DNA of 64,000 nt, from contig JAOSJV010000001.1 in the NCBI GenBank assembly GCA_027493935.1, forward strand, positions 2,193,157 to 2,257,156, given 5' to 3'. The translations under genes were made by a program, and so were the position numbers. Shown piece by piece: positions 28,911-38,185 of the stretch (positions are counted from its first letter, which is position 1; every line of letters starts with the position of its first letter). Source of the stretch: Burkholderiales bacterium. GTDB taxonomy: Bacteria > Pseudomonadota > Gammaproteobacteria > Burkholderiales > SG8-39. Under the pieces are notes generated by a model. The model was not told the DNA's origin. It did no database searches and was given only the letters and a program-made list of their open reading frames with translations.

Positions 28911-29694
28911 ATGCTCGTCGACTCCCACTGTCACCTCGACTTCGCGGAGTTCCATGGCCGGATACCCGAAGTCCTCGACGCGATGCGTTCGGCCGGCGTG
29001 GCCCACGCGCTCTGCGTCAGCGTGACGCTCGAGGACTTCCCGGGCGTGCTCGCGCTTGCCGAGGCGCACCCGAATCTCTTCGCCTCGGTCGGCGTCCACC
29101 CCGACTATCCCGACGCCGGTGCGGTTGTGCCCGAGCGTCTTGCGGCACTCGCGAACCATCCCAAGATCGTCGCGATCGGCGAAACCGGCCTCGACTACTA
29201 CCGGCTCGCCGGCGACCTCGAGTGGCAGCGCGAGCGCTTCCGCAACCACATCCGGGCGGCGCGAATCGCCCGCAAGCCGCTCATCGTGCACACGCGAGCC
29301 GCGGCGGACGATACGCTGCGAATCATGCGCGAGGAGGGCGCGGCTGCTGTGGGCGGCGTCATGCACTGCTTCACCGAGTCGCGCGCGTTCGCCGAGGCTG
29401 CGATCGGGCTCGGCTTTCACGTCTCGTTCTCGGGTATCGTCACTTTCAAGACTGCCGGGGCGCTGCGCGAGGTGGCCGCCGCCATCCCCCTCGATCGGCT
29501 GCTGGTCGAGACCGACTCGCCTTACCTCGCGCCGGTGCCACACCGGGGCGGACCAACGAGCCGGCCTATGTCCGGCACGTGGCCGAGGCGGTGGCGGCGA
29601 TCCGGGGATCCCGCTCGCCGAGCTCGCCGCGGCGACGACCGCGAATTTCTTCCGCCTGTTCGCTTCCGCTTCTAAGGTAGAAAGTGAGCTATGA
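28911..29694 (+). CDS. TatD-family metal-dependent hydrolase, two frameshifts
   Basis: A DNase/exonuclease-like TIM-barrel hydrolase: D-S-H-C-H-L-D-F at the start, G-E-T-G-L-D-Y-Y, P-L-I-V-H-T-R-A and V-M-H-C-F-T-E-S, then L-V-E-T-D-S-P-Y-L-A-P. Near the end the frame slips at two G-runs (29545-29548 and 29604-29607); one extra G at each restores T-N-E-P-A-Y-V-R-H-V-A-E-A-V and I-P-L-A-E-L-A-A-A-T-T-A-N-F-F. About 260 residues. I take ATG 28911 (M-L-V-D-S-H) as the start; GTG 28899 is possible. The stop overlaps the next ATG (ATGA). Confidence 0.85.
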
Positions 29695-30328
29695 AGTCCA
29701 AGTTATTGCTCTTTATAAGTTGTATATCGATGGCCATCGGTGCCTGGGCGCAAGCGCCACTGCTCGAGGATCTGTTCAAGGCCGTCCGGCTCGGAGACCT
29801 GACCACGGTACGCAAACTCCTGGATCGCGGCCTGGACATCAACTCCACCGATCAGGCCGGCAATTCGATCCTCGTGGAGGCGGCCCGGGAGGGTCATCCG
29901 CGCATCGTGACGCTGCTGGTCGAGCGGAAGGTGAACGTGAACGCCCGCAACGCGGTCGGCGACACCGCCATCATGCTTGCGGCACTGGGGGCAACCTGGA
30001 GGTCACCCGGATCCTGCGGGCCAGCGGTGCGCAGATCGATCATCCGGGCTGGACGCCGCTGCACTACTGCGCCTTCGGCGGCCACGTGCGCGTCTGCGAG
30101 TTCCTGATCCAGGAGAAGGCGTCCGTCAACGCCCGCTCGGAGAACGGCAGCAGTCCCCTCATGATGGCAGCGCGAGAGGGGCACGCCGGGGTGCTGCGCC
30201 TCTTGCTCAATTCCGGTGCCGACCCGAATCTCGAGACCGACACCGGCCGCACAGCGCTCCAGTGGGCACAGGCCACCGAGAACGCGGAGATCGCCGAGCT
30301 GCTGAAGGCAGCCGGGGCCAGGCGCTGA
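29691..30328 (+). CDS. Secreted ankyrin-repeat protein, one frameshift
   Basis: A signal peptide (M-K-S-K-L-L-L-F-I-S to A-W-A) is followed by about five ankyrin repeats, recognisable as D-L-T-T-V-R-K-L-L-D-R-G-L-D-I-N, G-H-P-R-I-V-T-L-L-V-E-R, W-T-P-L-H-Y-C-A-F-G-G-H and S-P-L-M-M-A-A-R-E-G-H-A-G-V. The frame breaks at the G-run 29987-29991; one more G gives A-L-G-G-N-L-E-V-T-R-I. Total about 213 residues. It probably mediates protein contacts in the periplasm and is coupled to tatD by an ATGA overlap. Confidence 0.8.
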
Positions 30329-30403
30329 ACGGCGCTCCGACCCAGAGGAGCTCCCAGGCGAGGACCCAAGCCCAACGGAACACTCACAAAACAGTCAATT
30401 TAA

Positions 30404-30419
30404 CATAATACACATTATG
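30404..30419. promoter_or_regulatory. AT-rich inverted repeat between convergent genes
   Basis: CATAAT and ATTATG arms with a 4-base spacer in a short AT-rich patch (30384-30420), between the convergent ankyrin and DUF1178 genes. There is no T-run after it. It could be a protein-binding site or a weak bidirectional terminator. Confidence 0.3.
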
Positions 30420-30459
30420 CGAAGTCTAGGGACCCGGAAAAGCCCTCGCCCGTGCCGAC

Positions 30460-30930
30460 TCACTGCCACTCGTCCTTGGGGGGGATGGGCAGCGGGAGCA
30501 CCGGGATGCCTTCCTCCAACAGCGCCTCGGTTTCCTCCCGGGACGCCTGGCCACGAATGCTGCGCTTGACGGCTTCCGCGTGGTGGATCCGCCGCGCCTC
30601 CTCGGCGAAGCGCTCGCCGACGTCCTCGGAATTCGCAAGAACGTGATCGATGAACGCCGCGAGGCTTATCTGCTGGCCCGCCGCGCTCCGGACCGGGCGC
30701 GGCGCCGCGCCGGGTTGTGCCTCGGGGGTGCGCGTCCCGTTGCGGCCGGTTGGCTGCCCGTCCACCCGCGGGCGCGAAACCTTTGCGGAGGGTACGCGGC
30801 GCACCTCCGCGCTCCCGCACACGGGACAGGCGATCAGTGCGTCGCTCGCCTGCCGTTCAAATGCAGCGCCCGAGGCGAACCAGCCCTCGAATCGGTGCAG
30901 CCCGTCGCAGATGAGCTCGAAGACGATCAC
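30460..30930 (-). CDS. DUF1178 family protein
   Basis: A 156-residue protein: I-V-F-E-L-I-C-D-G-L-H-R-F-E-G-W-F at the start, a zinc-ribbon-like C-P-V-C-G-S pair, and V-G-E-R-F-A-E-E-A-R-R-I-H-H ending in the family G-I-P-V-L-P-L-P. Function is unknown. It is soluble, with a basic, disordered-looking linker at about 50-90. Confidence 0.9.
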   Translation of the reverse strand: MIVFELICDGLHRFEGWFASGAAFERQASDALIACPVCGSAEVRRVPSAKVSRPRVDGQPTGRNGTRTPEAQPGAAPRPVRSAAGQQISLAAFIDHVLANSEDVGERFAEEARRIHHAEAVKRSIRGQASREETEALLEEGIPVLPLPIPPKDEWQ

Positions 30931-31141
30931 ACGGGTAGCGCGTGCGGTTGCATGGCGGCCATTCTACAGCGCGCCCGGTGCGCGGCTCGGGCCACCCCGA
31001 CCGCCCGGCCGAGGAATTCTTCCCGCACTCCGCACGCGCCGGTCCACGAGCGTGGCGGACATCACCCTTTGCCCTTCGATCAGGGCGTTGCGATGCAACT
31101 TTGATGTTACGCTTGCGCTCGGACCCGGGCCCGCGCGTACG

Positions 31142-32002
31142 ATGGCAGCAGCTGCTTCGCACACCACCGACTTCACGCGCGCCTTCTTGCTCGGCGTCGC
31201 ACTGGCGGTGTCCGTGCCTGCGTCGGCGCAGGACGGCCTGTTCGACTGCATTATCGAGGCGCGGCAGATGGTCGAGATCCGCAGCCCGGTCGAGGGCCTG
31301 ATCGCGAAGATCCTCGTCGAGCGCGGCGACGCGGTCAAACGCGGCCAGGTGGTCGTCACGCTCGAGTCGGGTCCTGAGCGCGCCGCGCTTGCGGTCGCCC
31401 GGTCGCGCGCCGAGCAGCTCGGCGCGGTGAAGGCCGCGGAGGCCAAGCTCGAGCTCGCGCGGCGCAAGGAAAGCCGCGCCGAGGAGCTTTCCCGCCAGAA
31501 CTTCATCTCGCCGAACGCGCTCGAAGAGGCCCGCACCGAGCGCATGCTCGCCGAGTCGGAGCTCAAGGTCGCGCGCGAGGCCCAGCAGCTCTCCGAGCTC
31601 GAGGTGCACCGCGCGAACGAGGCGCTCGGCCTGCGCACCCTGCGCAGCCCGATCGGCGGCGTCGTGGTGGAACGGCTCATGAAGCCCGGCGAGCTCGCGA
31701 CGACCAACGTCAAGGAGCCCATCATGCGGCTCGCCGAGATCGATCCGCTGAATGTCGAAGTGATCCTGCCCGCGGCCCTGTACGGCGCCGTCCGCTCGGG
31801 CGATGTCGCCGAAGTTTCGCCGGAGACACCGCGCGGAACCTATATCGCCCGCGTGGTCGTGGTCGACAAGGTGATCAATGCGGCGAGCGGTACGTTCGGC
31901 GTGCGGCTCGAGCTGCCGAACCGGAACTACGTCGTGCCTGCCGGGGCGCGCTGCAAGGTGCGCTTCGCCCGCGCGGCGGGCGGCGGCAGACCGAACCAGT
32001 AG
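31142..32002 (+). CDS. HlyD/RND-type periplasmic adaptor protein
   Basis: A 286-residue membrane-fusion-protein-like adaptor. A signal sequence ends near A-S-A-Q (residues 1-30). Lipoyl-half motifs I-R-S-P-V-E-G-L-I and L-R-S-P-I-G-G-V-V flank a helical hairpin (about 85-155, rich in Ala, Glu and Arg), followed by a short beta-barrel ending F-A-R-A. It is shorter than AcrA-type adaptors and lacks a membrane-proximal domain. It is convergent with the SecA-like gene and opens the unusual 31-38.5 kb export locus. Confidence 0.85.
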   Translation: MAAAASHTTDFTRAFLLGVALAVSVPASAQDGLFDCIIEARQMVEIRSPVEGLIAKILVERGDAVKRGQVVVTLESGPERAALAVARSRAEQLGAVKAAEAKLELARRKESRAEELSRQNFISPNALEEARTERMLAESELKVAREAQQLSELEVHRANEALGLRTLRSPIGGVVVERLMKPGELATTNVKEPIMRLAEIDPLNVEVILPAALYGAVRSGDVAEVSPETPRGTYIARVVVVDKVINAASGTFGVRLELPNRNYVVPAGARCKVRFARAAGGGRPNQ

Positions 32003-32042
32003 CGTTCCGGCGGTACGTGCCGCGGCCCCGCGCGCGGCGGCC

Positions 32043-34043
32043 CTACTCCCCGCGCCCGGAAAACGCGAGCGTGTCGCCGAGCTGCTCGTCCATGCGCAGG
32101 ACGTCGCGGCGGATGCGGGCGTGACTCGCCTCGGCGCGGCGCTGCGCGGCGCGCAGCAGCCGTCGCAGCAGGCGCCGCCCCAGCGGGTGCGCCGCGATGC
32201 CGCGGTGCCGGGCGGCCCAGCGGGCGACCGGACCCAGGTAGGTGCGCATCAGCTCATCCTCGGCCGAGACGATCGCCTCGAAGGAGCCCGGATCGCCCTG
32301 GCGCGCGCCGCGGCCGAACAGCTGCCGGTCGATGCGGCGCGATTCGTGCAGCTCGCTCGCGACGACGTGCAAGCCGCCGCGGTCGGCGACCCCCGGCGCG
32401 AGCACGATATCGGTGCCGCGCCCGGCCATGTTGGTCGCGACGGTCACGCGGCCCGGCTTGCCGGCCTGCGCCACGATCTCGGCCTCTTCCTTGTCCTGGC
32501 GCGCGTTCAGGAGGTGGTGGTCGACGCCGTGCGTCGTGAGCAGCGCGCTCAGGCGCTCGGAGGCCGCCACCGAGCGGGTGCCGATCAGCACCGGGCGCCC
32601 GGTCTGGTGCAGCTCGCGCACGCGGCGTGCGATCGCGTCCCACTTCTCGCGCTCGTTCGCGTAGACGCGCTCGCCGAGATCGCGCCTGCGCGCCGGGCGA
32701 TTGGTCGGCACCTTGACCATCGGCAGGCGGTAGACCGACCAGAGCTCGCCGGCGAGCTCGCTCGCCGTGCCGGTCATGCCCGCAAGCCTCAGGTACCGGC
32801 GAAAGAACCGCTGGTAGGTCATGCGCGCAAGCGAGACCTGCTGATCGGTGAGCGCGACGCGCTCCTTCGCCTCGATCATTTGGTGCAGCCCGAGCTCCCA
32901 CGCGCGGTCGGCGAGGACCCGCCCGGTGTACTCGTCGATGATCTGGATCTTGCCGTCGTGCACGAGATACTGCTTGTCGCGGCAATAGAGGTGCAGGGCG
33001 GCGAGCGCCTTCGTCACCAGCTCCTCGCGGCGGCGGCGTCCGCTCCAGACGCCCGGCAGCGCGACCGCCCACTCCTCGAGCTTCTCTCGGCCGGCCTCGC
33101 TCAGGTGCGCCTGCCGCTCGCGCTGGTCGAATGCGAAGTCCTCGCCGGCGGTGAGCCGGCCGGCCAGGTCGAGCGCGCCGTCGTACATCTCCCGCACGCC
33201 GGCGGTGTCGCCGCGGGCGGAGATGATGAGCGGCGTGCGCGCCTCGTCGACGAGCACGCTGTCGGCCTCGTCGACGATCGCGAAGTAGAGGCCGCGCAGC
33301 ACGAGCCGCGCCGCGCGCGCCTCGGTGCCGGCCAGTTTCTCCACCTGGAGCTGCACGCGGTTGGTCGACGAGCCGAGCGCGATGCGGTCGCGCAGATAAT
33401 CGAAGGTGAGCTCCTTGTTGGTGCAGTACGTGACGTCGCACGCGTAGGCGGCGCGGCGGCTCGCCGAGTCGCCGCCGTTCACCACCACCCCGACCGAGAG
33501 GCCGAGCGCGGCATAGACCGGCCGCATCAGCTCCGCGTCGCGCGCGGTCAGGTAGTCGTTTACGGTGATGACGTGCACCGGGAAGCCGGCGAGCGCCGCG
33601 GTGCACGCCGGCAGCGTGGCGGTCAGCGTCTTGCCCTCCCCGGTCTCCATCTCGGCGATCATGCCGTTCAGCATGACCCAGCCGCCGCGCAGTTGCACGC
33701 CGAAGTGCCGCATGCCGACCGTGCGCCCCGCCGCCTCGCGCACGAGCGCGAAGCTTGCCGCGACCAGATCGTCGCGCAACCCCTCCCGGCGCAGGGCCGC
33801 GCGCAGGCGGTCGGCGGCGCGCCGCAGCTCGCTCAGTCCGAGTCCCGTGAGCGCTCCGCCCGCCTTGTCGACCATGGCATCGATCGGCACGCGCAGCGCG
33901 CGGCGGGACGCGATGGAGCGCTCGAGCGGCGCGGTCAGGCGCTGCGCGGCGCGCTCCACCCATCCAGGGCGCTCGACGTGCAGCTCGGGATAGGCGGCGA
34001 GCGGAGAAACGTTCGCTACGCTCAGCTGAGCAGCGCCCGCCAC
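32043..34043 (-). CDS. Shortened SecA-like ATPase
   Basis: A 666-residue protein with the complete SecA motor: E-T-G-E-G-K-T (Walker A, about residue 145), I-V-D-E-A-D-S-V-L-V-D-E-A-R-T-P-L-I-I-S, T-G-T-A near 390 and T-N-M-A-G-R-G-T-D-I near 525. The R-Q-G-D-P-G-S segment is kept. After it only about 80 residues remain, so the helical scaffold is cut short and the zinc tail for SecB is absent. Start is GTG 34043 with GGGAG upstream. It lies 22 bases after the M50/HlyD gene, as a dedicated accessory motor might. Confidence 0.85.
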   Translation of the reverse strand: MAGAAQLSVANVSPLAAYPELHVERPGWVERAAQRLTAPLERSIASRRALRVPIDAMVDKAGGALTGLGLSELRRAADRLRAALRREGLRDDLVAASFALVREAAGRTVGMRHFGVQLRGGWVMLNGMIAEMETGEGKTLTATLPACTAALAGFPVHVITVNDYLTARDAELMRPVYAALGLSVGVVVNGGDSASRRAAYACDVTYCTNKELTFDYLRDRIALGSSTNRVQLQVEKLAGTEARAARLVLRGLYFAIVDEADSVLVDEARTPLIISARGDTAGVREMYDGALDLAGRLTAGEDFAFDQRERQAHLSEAGREKLEEWAVALPGVWSGRRRREELVTKALAALHLYCRDKQYLVHDGKIQIIDEYTGRVLADRAWELGLHQMIEAKERVALTDQQVSLARMTYQRFFRRYLRLAGMTGTASELAGELWSVYRLPMVKVPTNRPARRRDLGERVYANEREKWDAIARRVRELHQTGRPVLIGTRSVAASERLSALLTTHGVDHHLLNARQDKEEAEIVAQAGKPGRVTVATNMAGRGTDIVLAPGVADRGGLHVVASELHESRRIDRQLFGRGARQGDPGSFEAIVSAEDELMRTYLGPVARWAARHRGIAAHPLGRRLLRRLLRAAQRRAEASHARIRRDVLRMDEQLGDTLAFSGRGE

Positions 34044-34065
34044 GCTTCGCTCCCTGGAAGCATGC

Positions 34066-36216
34066 TCAGATGGTGAAGCGCGCGAGGAAGAGCTGGCGCG
34101 CCTGGCGGTACCACTGGAGCGCGATCGGCTCCCAGCCGTGGTGGAAGCGCACGTAGGCGCGCCCGCCCACGTTGAGCGTGCGGCTCTCCTGCGGCAGCTT
34201 GAGGTCGACCTCGAAGAACTTCTGCACCGTCTTCTGGCCGCTCGAGTCGGCCGGGTCGATCGCGAGCGGCCCGCCGCCGCCGGTCCCAAGTGCTGCGTTC
34301 GGCAGGCGCTCGCTCGCGCCGGGGACCAGCCGCGCGAGTTCGGCCCGGATCGATTCGCCCAGCCGCTCGGCGAGCCGCACGTCCACCCGCCGAGTGGCGT
34401 TGCGCACGAGATCGATGTCCTCCTGCGGCACCACCGCGCGCACGGTCACGGTCTCGATGTTGACCACGTGCGCGACCAGCTCGCCCTTTCGCACGTAGCG
34501 CCCGTCGAGGTCGACCGCGCGCGGCAGCACGAAGCGGCCGTCGGCCTCGGCGGCGACGGTGAGCTCGCCGGTGCGCTCGCGGGCGCGCGCGAGCTGGGAG
34601 CGCGTGTAACCCATCTCCTCCTCGAGGATCTGCGCCCTCACACGGTCGAGCACCGCCTGCTCCCGGTGGCGTGCCTCGAGCTCGCGGACGCGCGACTCGA
34701 GCACGCGCACCTCGGTGGCAAGATCGCGGTCGTAGATCTCGAGCAGCGGCGTGCCGCGCGTCACCCAGTCGCCCGGCCTGGCGACGACCGTGTGGATGAA
34801 ACCGTCGGCCCCCGCCCGCACCAGACCCTCTTCGGGCACCCAAACCACCCTTCGGTCATCGTCCGCTGCGGCATCGGGACTGCGAAGAAAAAGACCGGCG
34901 GTGCCGGCGACCACCAGCGCCGTGGCGAGGATCGCGCGCGAGCGCACCCGGCGGATGCGCGGGCTGTTCGCGAGGTAGTCGAGAATCCTGAAACCCGGCA
35001 CCACGAACCACACGGTAGCGGTCATCACCGCGAAGATGACGCCGAGCGCGACCGAGATCTCGCCCACGTAGACCAGGATCGCGAGGACTACCACGATCCG
35101 GTAAACGGAAGATCCGATCGAGAAGCCGACGAACCAGGCCCGCTCGGCCGCCGTCGCGACCGGCCGCTCGGCATCCTTCTGGCCGAACAGGCAGCGCTCC
35201 GCGAGCGTTGCCAGGTACTGGTTGGCGCGCGTGCGCAGATTCGGGATCTCGAGATAGTCCATCAGCATGTAGTAGCCGTCGAACCGCAGCAGCGGATTTG
35301 CGTTGAACATCACCGTCGAGGCGCCTGCGATCAGCATCGTGTTGTAGGCGAGCGAGCGGACCACCCCCGGCTCAGCGTTTACCCAGATCGCCAGCGCGAT
35401 CGCGGCGATGAGGAGCTCGACCGCCATGCCGGCGCCGCCGACGACGATGCGCTGCCACTTGCTGCGAAACGCCCAGGCCGCCGAGGCGTCGACGTACGGC
35501 ACCGGGGTGAGCACCAGGATCATGACGCCCATCTCGTGGACTTCGCCGCCGAAGGCCTTCACCGCCAAGCCGTGGCCGAGCTCGTGCAGCGTCTTGATCA
35601 CCGGGAACAGCAGCCACAGCATGATCAGGTTGCGCGGGGCGAGATGCTGGTCGAGGGTGCTCTGCGAGAGCTCGGGCCAGTTCGAGCCCGCGACCAGTGT
35701 CGCCCATCCGACCACGGCGAGCCAGACGACGAAGCCGAGCACGGTGAACGCCGGGCGGGCGAGCGGCGCGAGCGCCGACAGGAACCGCTCCGGGTCGATC
35801 AGCGGGATCTGCCAGGCGAAGACGCTCATCAGCCGCTGCTGCCACTTCTTGCGGCGCAGCCGCTCGCGCCGCCGGAACATCTCCTGGGTGTCCGGCGGAA
35901 CGTCGCACTGCAGGACGTCTGCGGCGTGCAGCTGCGAAAGGAGCTGGATGAATTCGTCCTGGCTGATCGCGTCGTCGCCGAGCTTGCGCAGCGCGATGTC
36001 CCAGATGATCTGCGCCGTCCGGCACCCGTCCATCAGGCCGATCACGAAATAGGCGGCCGGCGAGAACCGGTGATAGCGCTCGGAGGTCGGGTCCTGCAGG
36101 ATGTACCAGATCTCGCCGCGGAACTCCTGGCGGTGGATCCGGGCGTGCGAGCGCAGCCGCGGCGTCAGGTTGGCGACGCGGTACCAGGACGGGCTGAACA
36201 GGGACTGCTGCGACAT
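34066..36216 (-). CDS. M50 site-2 protease-like membrane protein fused to a HlyD-like adaptor
   Basis: A 716-residue protein. Residues 1-130 are cytoplasmic, with a PqqD-like look (W-Y-I-L-Q-D-P and Y-H-R-F-S-P). Residues 145-445 are the membrane core with zinc motif H-E-L-G-H and the third-ligand loop N-P-L-L-R-F-D-G-Y-Y of M50 proteases. Residues 460-716 are periplasmic, with lipoyl halves, a coiled hairpin (V-L-E-S-R-V-R-E-L-E-A-R) and a barrel, as in HlyD. Start 36216 lies 17 bases after the GAF-HlyD gene. It may process a substrate in the membrane and pass it on. Confidence 0.85.
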   Translation of the reverse strand: MSQQSLFSPSWYRVANLTPRLRSHARIHRQEFRGEIWYILQDPTSERYHRFSPAAYFVIGLMDGCRTAQIIWDIALRKLGDDAISQDEFIQLLSQLHAADVLQCDVPPDTQEMFRRRERLRRKKWQQRLMSVFAWQIPLIDPERFLSALAPLARPAFTVLGFVVWLAVVGWATLVAGSNWPELSQSTLDQHLAPRNLIMLWLLFPVIKTLHELGHGLAVKAFGGEVHEMGVMILVLTPVPYVDASAAWAFRSKWQRIVVGGAGMAVELLIAAIALAIWVNAEPGVVRSLAYNTMLIAGASTVMFNANPLLRFDGYYMLMDYLEIPNLRTRANQYLATLAERCLFGQKDAERPVATAAERAWFVGFSIGSSVYRIVVVLAILVYVGEISVALGVIFAVMTATVWFVVPGFRILDYLANSPRIRRVRSRAILATALVVAGTAGLFLRSPDAAADDDRRVVWVPEEGLVRAGADGFIHTVVARPGDWVTRGTPLLEIYDRDLATEVRVLESRVRELEARHREQAVLDRVRAQILEEEMGYTRSQLARARERTGELTVAAEADGRFVLPRAVDLDGRYVRKGELVAHVVNIETVTVRAVVPQEDIDLVRNATRRVDVRLAERLGESIRAELARLVPGASERLPNAALGTGGGGPLAIDPADSSGQKTVQKFFEVDLKLPQESRTLNVGGRAYVRFHHGWEPIALQWYRQARQLFLARFTI

Positions 36217-36232
36217 CGCCCCGGGCGCCGCG

Positions 36233-38146
36233 CTACGGCAGCCACTTCCACGCCGCAAGGCGTAGCCAGTCGACGATCTCCCGCGACCAGATCCAGACGT
36301 AGCGCGCCTCGCCGATCTCGACCTTGCCGACGCCCTGCATGCCCGGCCGCAGGCGCGGCTCCGCGGCGGCGAGCTCCGCCTCGACGCGGAACGTGTTGCG
36401 TCCGTCCCTCGGCTCGGACACCGGGGTCACTTGCGACACGGTGAACTCGATCGGGTCGTGCGGGAAGGCGGAGAGCAGGAGTGCACCGCGCTGGCCCGCC
36501 TGCACGTAGGCGACGTCGCGTTCGTCGGCCTTGATGACGACGCGGAACGACGCGAGCGGCGCCACCTCGAACAGCACCTTGCCCTTCTCCACCGGCGCGC
36601 CGAGCTGCTGGGTGAGATCGCCCGCGACGACGATGCCGTCGAACGGCGCGGCGATCGTCGTGCGCTCCAGCTGGTCGTTGGCGCGCGCGGCCTGCGCGCG
36701 CGCCTGCTCGAGCTGCGCGGTGACGATCTGCACCTGCGCCGGATTGCGGTCGGCCATCGCCTGACGGAACTGCTTCGAGAACTCTTCCTCCTGCGACATC
36801 CACTTCAGGCGCTCGAGGCGCAGCTCGCGATCATCGAGGCGCGCGAGCACCGCGCCCGCCTCGACGATGTCGCCCGCGCGGGCCGGCGCCTCCCGGATGT
36901 AACCGTCGAACGGTGCGACCGCCGCCTGCTGCACGAGAGGCTCGAGTAGCGTCGTGGCCGACACGCGGAAGGTGCCCTTGCCGAGCGACATGAACGCGAG
37001 CAGCGTCGTGACCAGGATCGCCCCGAGCTTGAGGCCGGCGTGGCGCGGCCCGAGGAGCTTGCGCAGCGTCTCGCCGGAGCGCTCGATCGCGCGGCCGAGG
37101 AGCCAGTGGTCCTCGCGCCGGTGGACGTCGAGCATCGGTCCGGCGAGGCCGGCGACCGCCTCGCAGATCCCGACCGTATCGGCGTCGAACGGGCGCTCCG
37201 CGGGCCGCTCGAGCGTGAGCGCACCGCAGGCCCGGCTGCCGGCCATCAGCGGCACGGTCAGCGTCGCGCCGCCGCCGTGCCCCTGCATGAGCGCCTCGTG
37301 CGCGCGGTTTACCGCCGGCGCCCCCTCGCCGACTGCGGGGTACGCGACCGTCGCGCTCTGATCGATCGCCTCCTCCATGGCCGCGGCCACCGCGCGCATC
37401 AGGTTGGTGCGCTCCTGGAACTGGGCGCTGTGCGACACCGCGTCGACCCGCAGCTTGCGGCCGTGGAACAGGCCGATGCTCACCCGGTCGCAGCGCAGGC
37501 GGGTCGCGAGCTCGTTCGCGATCGCCATCGCCGCGGCCGTGAACCGCTCCTGGACGGCGCCGGCGGCCACGATCTCGAGCACGCTCTGCAGGCGCTCGCG
37601 GCGGGCGTTCGTCTTCGCCACCGCGTTACGGGCGAAGAAGAGCGCGAGGCCGGCGGCGCCCCAGTGGAGCTGCCGCAGCGCCGCTTGCAGATCCGCGTCG
37701 GGGCGCGGCGCGAGATCCAACACCACCACGCCTTGCAGCATGCCGACCGCCTCGACCGGGTAGGCGACGAAGTGTCCAGCCGGGGCATCGCTCTCGCCCG
37801 CCCGGGGCGTGGTGAAGCCGCATCGCTCGGCGAGCGCGCGCTGCGCCACCGGCGTGAGGTAGCGCATGTCGCGGCGCACATCCGGCCAGACCGCGGCCGG
37901 GGCGTAGCTCGTGTCACGCTCGGCGCGCAGCAGCACGAGGCCGCCGCTCACCGCCGGAATCATGCGGCACTGGATGGCGAGCCAGCTCTGCGCGAAGAGC
38001 TGGGCGTCGTCCGCCCCGGCCATCCCGGCCCACAGTGCGGAATCCAGCCCGGCCTCCGGTGCGCGCGCACCGGAGGCGGCGGCGCCAGACTTCGCGGCAC
38101 CGAGCGCGGACGGCGGCATGGCGACGCTCATGTCAGTTGCGCTCAC
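36233..38146 (-). CDS. GAF-domain HlyD-like adaptor
   Basis: A 637-residue protein. The N-terminal 330 residues contain one or two GAF-like domains (V-S-I-G-L-F-H-G-R-K-L-R-V-D-A-V and L-T-V-P-L-M-A-G-S-R-A-C-G-A-L-T-L-E), which usually bind small ligands. A membrane helix follows at about 370-392, then lipoyl half F-D-G-Y-I-R-E, a helical hairpin, the second half F-D-G-I-V-V-A-G-D, and a barrel ending in W-I-W-S-R-E-I. A cytoplasmic sensor joined to a periplasmic adaptor suggests ligand-gated export. First gene of a three-gene run with the M50 and SecA-like genes. Confidence 0.85.
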   Translation of the reverse strand: MSATDMSVAMPPSALGAAKSGAAASGARAPEAGLDSALWAGMAGADDAQLFAQSWLAIQCRMIPAVSGGLVLLRAERDTSYAPAAVWPDVRRDMRYLTPVAQRALAERCGFTTPRAGESDAPAGHFVAYPVEAVGMLQGVVVLDLAPRPDADLQAALRQLHWGAAGLALFFARNAVAKTNARRERLQSVLEIVAAGAVQERFTAAAMAIANELATRLRCDRVSIGLFHGRKLRVDAVSHSAQFQERTNLMRAVAAAMEEAIDQSATVAYPAVGEGAPAVNRAHEALMQGHGGGATLTVPLMAGSRACGALTLERPAERPFDADTVGICEAVAGLAGPMLDVHRREDHWLLGRAIERSGETLRKLLGPRHAGLKLGAILVTTLLAFMSLGKGTFRVSATTLLEPLVQQAAVAPFDGYIREAPARAGDIVEAGAVLARLDDRELRLERLKWMSQEEEFSKQFRQAMADRNPAQVQIVTAQLEQARAQAARANDQLERTTIAAPFDGIVVAGDLTQQLGAPVEKGKVLFEVAPLASFRVVIKADERDVAYVQAGQRGALLLSAFPHDPIEFTVSQVTPVSEPRDGRNTFRVEAELAAAEPRLRPGMQGVGKVEIGEARYVWIWSREIVDWLRLAAWKWLP

Positions 38147-38185
38147 CCGTTGGATATGGCGATTGCCGAAGACCCCGGCGCGCCG

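Noticed and set aside
34138..36444. A 768-codon plus-strand open frame opposite the M50-HlyD gene
   Set aside because: Antisense of a clear protein with catalytic motifs; composition is arginine, histidine and glutamate rich.
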